Source: Victivallaceae bacterium
GTDB taxonomy: Bacteria; Verrucomicrobiota; Lentisphaeria; Victivallales; Victivallaceae
DNA: 47,549 nucleotides
Direction: 5' to 3'
Assembly (NCBI GenBank): GCA_028709805.1
Contig: JAQUTL010000021.1
Span: 1 to 47,549, forward strand
The position numbers and the translations under genes are program-made. This document shows positions 43,064-47,549 of this stretch, piece after piece. The notes below the pieces were generated by a model that saw only the letters and a program-made list of their open reading frames with translations, searched no databases and was not told the origin of the DNA. Position 1 is the first letter of the stretch. The number at the start of each line of letters is the position of its first letter.

Positions 43064-44593
43064 TTACCGCGCCGGCCGGATGGAATTGTAAAAAGTTCGG
43101 ATTTTGCGCAGCAGCAGGGCTCGTTCCGCGCCGTTAAGCACAAGCCGCCATGCCGCCGCAAGATACAGTCCGCCGCCGAGTGCGCCGGCGCCAAGAAGCA
43201 CGCTCCACGCGTTTGCGTACGGCGCCCTGCTCAAAAGATATTCCAGTACTGCGACTGGAAGAATCGCCGCCAGCAGCGGCATCAGATAGACTTTTGCAAT
43301 GAGTTCGATCGCGGAGTAGCGGAAAAAATAAACGACATACGGCAGAGTCACCAGCAGGCCGATTGCGGTCTTTATGATGAGCACCACCCATACGATGGCA
43401 ATCGGTCCGTATTTCGGCAGGAAAACAAGATAGCCGGCCAGATTCAGCGCGGCCTCAATAACCGACACCCACGCCACAAGCTTATGACGGTCGGCCATTA
43501 CCAGCAGACGATGGGGAACCGACCGCACCGTCTGTGTCACAAAAAGCGAAATCAGCATCAGTTTGCCAATATCAGTGATTTCCTGACTTTCAACGTCATA
43601 AAGCGCCTTCATCGCCTGCTCGAACAGCATCCAGACAACAGCGGTGATCCCGGTGGCGATAAAGGAATTCCAGCGCATTGAATTGAGGATAAGCGTTTTC
43701 AGCTCGTTCAACCTGCCGTTTGCATAAAGTCCGGCGGAAAGCGGGTAAACGTTTTCCTGATACTGCTGCGTGAGCTGACTGCAATAGTTGGGCACGCGAC
43801 CGGCGATCTGAAAGTCGCCGGCGCCGGAAAGTCCGCAGACGCTGCCGATCATCGGCCGGCTCAGGTTGTTCAGCACCAATTTTGAAAGCGAGCATATATA
43901 CATGTAGCCGCTGAAACGGACAATCTCACGGAAGACTTCGCGTTTGATTCGGAAGCGCAAAGCCAGTCCTTTTATGCGTCTCACTGCGATAAAGGCCATA
44001 GCAAAATTCTGCGCCGCCATCAATCCCAGCGCAAAAATGATCAGACTGCGCAGTCGCAGTCCATTTTCCAGAATGAGCAAAACCCCAAGTAGTTCCACCG
44101 CTTTTGCGGCGATCCTGACGTAATTGCGCACATATATCGCCTGCAGCCCCACCATTATTTCCGGGAACATCCCGAATGGAAACAATATGGCGGTGCCGAT
44201 GCCGAACAGCCACAGACATTGACGGCAGTAGGCCACCGTCTCCGGATCGGAGACATTGAACAGCTGCGGCACGAAAAAGGAAAGCCCGACCGTTGACCCG
44301 ATGATAACGACCGACATCGCCGCATGAAATGAAAAAATCGTTGAAATTATCATGTTGTACCGGTTGATGTCTTTGTGAAACAGTCCGGTTGCCGTGAATT
44401 TCTGCGCTGAAATACCAAGTCCGAAATCAAGCAGCAGTCCGTAGCCGAAAAAACTCCAGAGCACCGCCCACAGCCCATACGACGCGTTGCCGAGATAGTG
44501 AATCATCCAGCGGTTCACCAGCACTCCCTGAACCAGCGTGGCGCCGAAAATCATATAATTGGTCACGGTGTTTTTGAGAATCGGACTGTTCAT
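43064..44593 (-). CDS. Polysaccharide flippase (Wzx-like, MOP superfamily)
   Basis: 509-residue multispanning protein with about 12-14 membrane segments. It starts MNSPILKNTVTNYMIFGATLVQGVLVNRWMI, typical of O-antigen or polysaccharide flippases that move undecaprenyl-linked repeat units across the inner membrane. I use ATG 44593, with GGCGGAAG ahead of it. The frame is open to 44758, but that would overlap the previous gene by 169 bases, whereas 44593 gives the same four-base ATGA overlap seen throughout this cluster. Its company of glycosyltransferases and rfbFGH supports a Wzx role. Sequence alone does not tell which glycan it carries. Confidence 0.85.
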   Translation of the reverse strand: MNSPILKNTVTNYMIFGATLVQGVLVNRWMIHYLGNASYGLWAVLWSFFGYGLLLDFGLGISAQKFTATGLFHKDINRYNMIISTIFSFHAAMSVVIIGSTVGLSFFVPQLFNVSDPETVAYCRQCLWLFGIGTAILFPFGMFPEIMVGLQAIYVRNYVRIAAKAVELLGVLLILENGLRLRSLIIFALGLMAAQNFAMAFIAVRRIKGLALRFRIKREVFREIVRFSGYMYICSLSKLVLNNLSRPMIGSVCGLSGAGDFQIAGRVPNYCSQLTQQYQENVYPLSAGLYANGRLNELKTLILNSMRWNSFIATGITAVVWMLFEQAMKALYDVESQEITDIGKLMLISLFVTQTVRSVPHRLLVMADRHKLVAWVSVIEAALNLAGYLVFLPKYGPIAIVWVVLIIKTAIGLLVTLPYVVYFFRYSAIELIAKVYLMPLLAAILPVAVLEYLLSRAPYANAWSVLLGAGALGGGLYLAAAWRLVLNGAERALLLRKIRTFYNSIRPAR

Positions 44594-45660
44594 CTTCCGC
44601 CTTTCCCGGCGGTTTTTACCGGCAGCGCCCGGTAGATTTTCCGGTGAAGATATTCCGCCGCCCCCGCCGTTCCTGGGACGAAAAGCGCTGTTAGCATTGC
44701 GATGAAAAACAGCCGGTCCGCGCGGTGGGCGTAAAATATCATAGCCCATGCCGTCCAAAGATTGCCGTCTTTCAGTAGAACCCGGCGCAGGGCGTCCATC
44801 CGGTGGCGACGGTTAAAAAGACGGCTCCACGCCGGTGAGAAAAAGCGGAAAACCGCATAGAAGTGCCAGTGCGCAATTTCGCGCTTCAATGGTGCGGGCA
44901 GCGCGTTTGTTCGCCAGAAGCGAAAGACGCTGCTCAGATTGTCCGCCGCGTCATCGACCGAGCGTTCGGAGGCCTTCGTGGTCACCGAGCCTTCGCGTTT
45001 AAGATAGATATACCACTGAATGCCCGACGCCATTGCTGTTCCGGCCGCGTTGTATACCTGCGGCGTCCATTCATCGTCCTGATGCCGGCGGCCCGGCGTC
45101 TGGCGCAGACCGGAGGCAACAAGGAACTCGCGGCGATAGACGTTGCGCCAGGTGGCTGACCGGTAGGAGCCGTCGTGAAGCATTCTGGCCAGCAGACGCC
45201 ATCCCGGGATCGGCGTGGAATCGATGCCGGCTTCCGGCGCCTCCGGTTGCGGGATCAGGTCGCCGTTTTTCTCCATGCGCAGCACGCGGTATTCTCCGAT
45301 GATCAGGTCTGGATCGCCGTATTGCGCGGCAAATGCGGAAATCCGTTCAAGTGCGTCCGGCGGCATCCGGTCGTCGCCGTCAAGAAAAAACAGATAATCA
45401 CCTCGTGCGTACTGTATGCCGAGATTGCGGCTGACCGACGCCGACCCGGAGACCGGCAGCTGATAAATATGGAACCGCGGATCGCCGTCGATCGCTTCCG
45501 CCAGCACTTCCGCAGTCCGGTCCCGGCTTTTCTCGTTCATCACCAGGCATTCAAAGTCGGTGAACCCCTGCGTTTTCACCGATGCAATCGTCTCCGCCGC
45601 ATACGGCGCGACTTCGCAGGCTGGAATTATAATGGAAAAGCGCGGAGATTTTCTGTTCAT
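44590..45660 (-). CDS. Family 2 glycosyltransferase
   Basis: 356 residues with a GT-A fold at the N-terminus: FSIIIPACEVAPYAAETIASV, then SVSRNLGIQYARGDYLFFLDGDDRMPPDAL containing the DxD metal site. The usual DDGSTD segment is altered to MNEKSRDRT, a divergence seen in part of this family. The C-terminal third is basic, with a hydrophobic stretch (about 305-330) that may touch the membrane. It overlaps both neighbours by an ATGA. It probably adds one sugar to the repeat unit on the cytoplasmic face; donor and acceptor are unknown. Confidence 0.87.
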   Translation of the reverse strand: MNRKSPRFSIIIPACEVAPYAAETIASVKTQGFTDFECLVMNEKSRDRTAEVLAEAIDGDPRFHIYQLPVSGSASVSRNLGIQYARGDYLFFLDGDDRMPPDALERISAFAAQYGDPDLIIGEYRVLRMEKNGDLIPQPEAPEAGIDSTPIPGWRLLARMLHDGSYRSATWRNVYRREFLVASGLRQTPGRRHQDDEWTPQVYNAAGTAMASGIQWYIYLKREGSVTTKASERSVDDAADNLSSVFRFWRTNALPAPLKREIAHWHFYAVFRFFSPAWSRLFNRRHRMDALRRVLLKDGNLWTAWAMIFYAHRADRLFFIAMLTALFVPGTAGAAEYLHRKIYRALPVKTAGKGGR

Positions 45661-46730
45661 GACCGCTTGACTCTTTCGCGAAGCGTCGTCAGCATCAGAA
45701 ATCCTGCCAGTATGGGAAGTCCGGCTTGCACCGCGGTCCTGAACGCCATAACCGACGGGGCGGTCTGCCGCGCCGTCAGCGAAAAATCCGGATCGTGCAA
45801 GAGTTCCTTCCGCAACCCGGACAGCTTACGCAGACGACTGGCGGTGCCATTTCCCGGTTCCACGAAGGCATAACACATCCGGTGAAAGTACGCTTTCAGC
45901 AGCAGTGACGGCAGCGCATCGGGAAAACGCTTCGTCAGATCGCCGTTTCGGAGTACTGCAAGACGATTGTCCCACAGCATTCTGCGGTAATTTTCGGTGC
46001 GGTGATATTTCCGTTTTTGCCGGAAAAATCTGTCGCAGGCCGAGTTCGGTGTTGACAGGTAATGGTAAAGCGGACGATCCGTCAGGACCGCCCGGTCGAC
46101 ATATTGGAGATATTGCAGCAAGAACGCCTCGTCCTGATGAATGGCAAGACCGGGAATAAAGCGGAGATGGCGGCATTCGATAAGTCCGCGGCTCAGCAAC
46201 GCGATCGCCACCATGCCATGCACCGGCGGTTTCGAGTCGGAGTCGTCGGCGCGCAGGAGCGGACCGACCCAGCGGGTAAGAAGCGCGTCGCGGTCAAGAA
46301 CCTCCACGCCGGACACGACGACATTCATGTAAATTTTCCGGTCTGTGCCGTTGTCGCGGCTTAAGGCGCACCCGGACAGTTGAGCCTTTTCCCGCAGCGC
46401 CGAATTCAGAAGCGTTTCACACATTTCCGGTTCGAATAGATCGTCGGAGTCACAAAACCATATCCAATCTCCTTTGGCGTGCTCCAGCCCGCGGTTGCGC
46501 GCGACACTGCTGCCACCGTTCGGAAAATCCAGAAAAATCACAATATCAGGATATTTTTTTGCATATTCAGCACATATCGCGGCGCTGTTGTCGGTAGACC
46601 CGTCGTTGACAAGGATGATTTCCAGCGGACGATAGGTTTGGCGGAGAAGCGCCTCCGCACTTTCGCGCAGACGGTGTCCTGTATTGTAAATCGGTACGAC
46701 AATGCTGACCAGCGGATGGTCCGAACTCAT
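45657..46730 (-). CDS. Family 2 glycosyltransferase
   Basis: 357 residues from ATG 46730, where GGAG lies three bases ahead and the ATG overlaps the upstream stop by four bases; the frame is open to 46805. GT-A motifs are canonical: VSIVVPIYNTGHRLRES, EIILVNDGSTDNSA, GGSSVARNRGLEHAKGDWIWFCDSDD with the DSD metal site. The C-terminal part is helical with one hydrophobic segment (about 330-350) and a basic end. It is likely to build the surface polysaccharide repeat unit along with its neighbours; the sugar is not predictable. Confidence 0.9.
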   Translation of the reverse strand: MSSDHPLVSIVVPIYNTGHRLRESAEALLRQTYRPLEIILVNDGSTDNSAAICAEYAKKYPDIVIFLDFPNGGSSVARNRGLEHAKGDWIWFCDSDDLFEPEMCETLLNSALREKAQLSGCALSRDNGTDRKIYMNVVVSGVEVLDRDALLTRWVGPLLRADDSDSKPPVHGMVAIALLSRGLIECRHLRFIPGLAIHQDEAFLLQYLQYVDRAVLTDRPLYHYLSTPNSACDRFFRQKRKYHRTENYRRMLWDNRLAVLRNGDLTKRFPDALPSLLLKAYFHRMCYAFVEPGNGTASRLRKLSGLRKELLHDPDFSLTARQTAPSVMAFRTAVQAGLPILAGFLMLTTLRERVKRS

Positions 46731-47549
46731 AAACTCCGCCTTTTCCGCCACTTCTTTATCCGGCGCCGGATGCCGAATCTTGCCCGGAGCAGCGTCGCCG
46801 CCCAAAGCGTATGCTGATGAATAAACTCCAAGTTTTTACGAAGCGAAAGCGGCAGTGGCAGAGTCGCGCGGCCATTCCTGACGGCATAGTCGACGATCCG
46901 CATGATCTCCGGGTAATACTGTATTGAATAAGCATTCCACCACTGCCATGGTTTCGGCATTCCGATAACATGAATGTAACACCGATTCGGCTGTTTGTCC
47001 AGTAAAAACGACGTAGTCGGAACCGGCGGATTGTCCATAAAACAAAGCAGACTGTTCAATATCGATTCATCAAGCTGATAATATCCCTCGCGGAGTTTAT
47101 GCGCCACTCCCAGGTCTATTTCCGGCAGAAGCTTTTTTGCCGCTGCGTCAAAGCGCTTGAGAAAATCGCGGTGTTTGCGGTTCAACGAGAAAAAACAGGC
47201 CGACGCGCAGGTCTTCAGCCTTGGCTCCTCGCGTTCTCCGACGTCTTGCCTCCAGATATTGAGCACTGCGCGAGGAATGTCTCCCCGCACATCGTCCGGG
47301 GCGTATTGGGCGGTTTCTTCAAAGGTTTTCGCGTTGTCTTCCTTTGACCGGAGCCGTAGATGTATTTCGTCCGGACTGGCTACGACAAGCAGTTCCGAGC
47401 AGTTCCCGATAAAGAATCCGTCGCAATCCACCCATGAGATATATTCCGTGTCCACCAGCAGCATGGCCTCGGCTTTGCGGCAGGTCATGTTCCGTCCGGA
47501 CGGTGACGCTTCCGTCACCTTTACTCCGTCGAATCCGTTCAGACACAGT
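46727..47549 (-). CDS. Probable glycosyltransferase, 5' end cut by the window
   Basis: The frame is open to the right edge, so the start lies outside; a GTG at 47518 is internal or coincidental, since codons upstream continue as LCLNGFDGVKV. The visible 273 residues include RKAEAMLLVDTEYISWVDCDGFFIGN, where an acidic DCD after a hydrophobic strand resembles the DxD metal site of GT-A transferases. The end is strongly basic (RRRIKKWRKRRSL), perhaps for membrane contact. I do not recognise the family with confidence. The gene overlaps the next by ATGA and clearly belongs to the polysaccharide cluster. Confidence 0.6.
   Translation of the reverse strand, partial: LCLNGFDGVKVTEASPSGRNMTCRKAEAMLLVDTEYISWVDCDGFFIGNCSELLVVASPDEIHLRLRSKEDNAKTFEETAQYAPDDVRGDIPRAVLNIWRQDVGEREEPRLKTCASACFFSLNRKHRDFLKRFDAAAKKLLPEIDLGVAHKLREGYYQLDESILNSLLCFMDNPPVPTTSFLLDKQPNRCYIHVIGMPKPWQWWNAYSIQYYPEIMRIVDYAVRNGRATLPLPLSLRKNLEFIHQHTLWAATLLRARFGIRRRIKKWRKRRSL

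Overview
The window looks like chromosomal DNA of a Gram-negative, host- or sediment-associated bacterium of the Lentisphaerota (Victivallis-like) type. This placement is an inference. It rests on LPS genes (arabinose-5-phosphate isomerase, O-antigen ligase, RfbFGH), large secreted glycoside hydrolases, a Pal lipoprotein, GC-rich compact coding, and a giant AIDA-repeat protein of a kind I associate with that phylum. I see no rRNA, tRNA, CRISPR array, transposase or phage gene.

Layout. (1) 181-5786, minus: two tandem secreted GH20-type hexosaminidase paralogs. (2) 5939-11251, minus: an operon in the order hisE-hisG-kdsD-O-antigen ligase-tatD-nudC, with two 4-base ATGA overlaps and a recognisable promoter. 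(3) 11520-18415, plus: a small membrane protein; a two-gene unit of GLQ-repeat exported proteins with its own promoter and terminator; a MATE transporter; a GEQH-type lipoprotein; and a secreted protein of unknown family. (4) 18412-20350, minus: a D-lactate-dehydrogenase-like enzyme and Pal, the latter followed by a duplicated terminator. (5) 20566-25706, plus: ilvE, then panC-hisD, a LacI-type regulator and a Gfo/Idh/MocA-like protein, closed by a strong terminator. (6) 25995-38387, plus: a single 4,130-residue AIDA/beta-solenoid protein with its own promoter and terminator. It has no visible Sec signal and no autotransporter barrel. (7) 38768-47549, minus: a surface-polysaccharide cluster. 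Three glycosyltransferase-type genes and a flippase are joined by ATGA overlaps; then come rfbF-rfbG-rfbH for a CDP-3,6-dideoxyhexose precursor and a polyprenyl-phosphate-type glycosyltransferase.

How it fits together. Much of the window concerns the cell surface: LPS core and O-antigen precursors, polymer export and ligation, outer-membrane anchoring (Pal), exported repeat proteins and the giant protein. Mixed in are amino-acid and vitamin genes (his, ilvE, panC). Several promoters share an extended -10 of the form TGC-TATnnT. The most unusual item is the giant protein, whose six-copy internal architecture and unexplained export route deserve attention.
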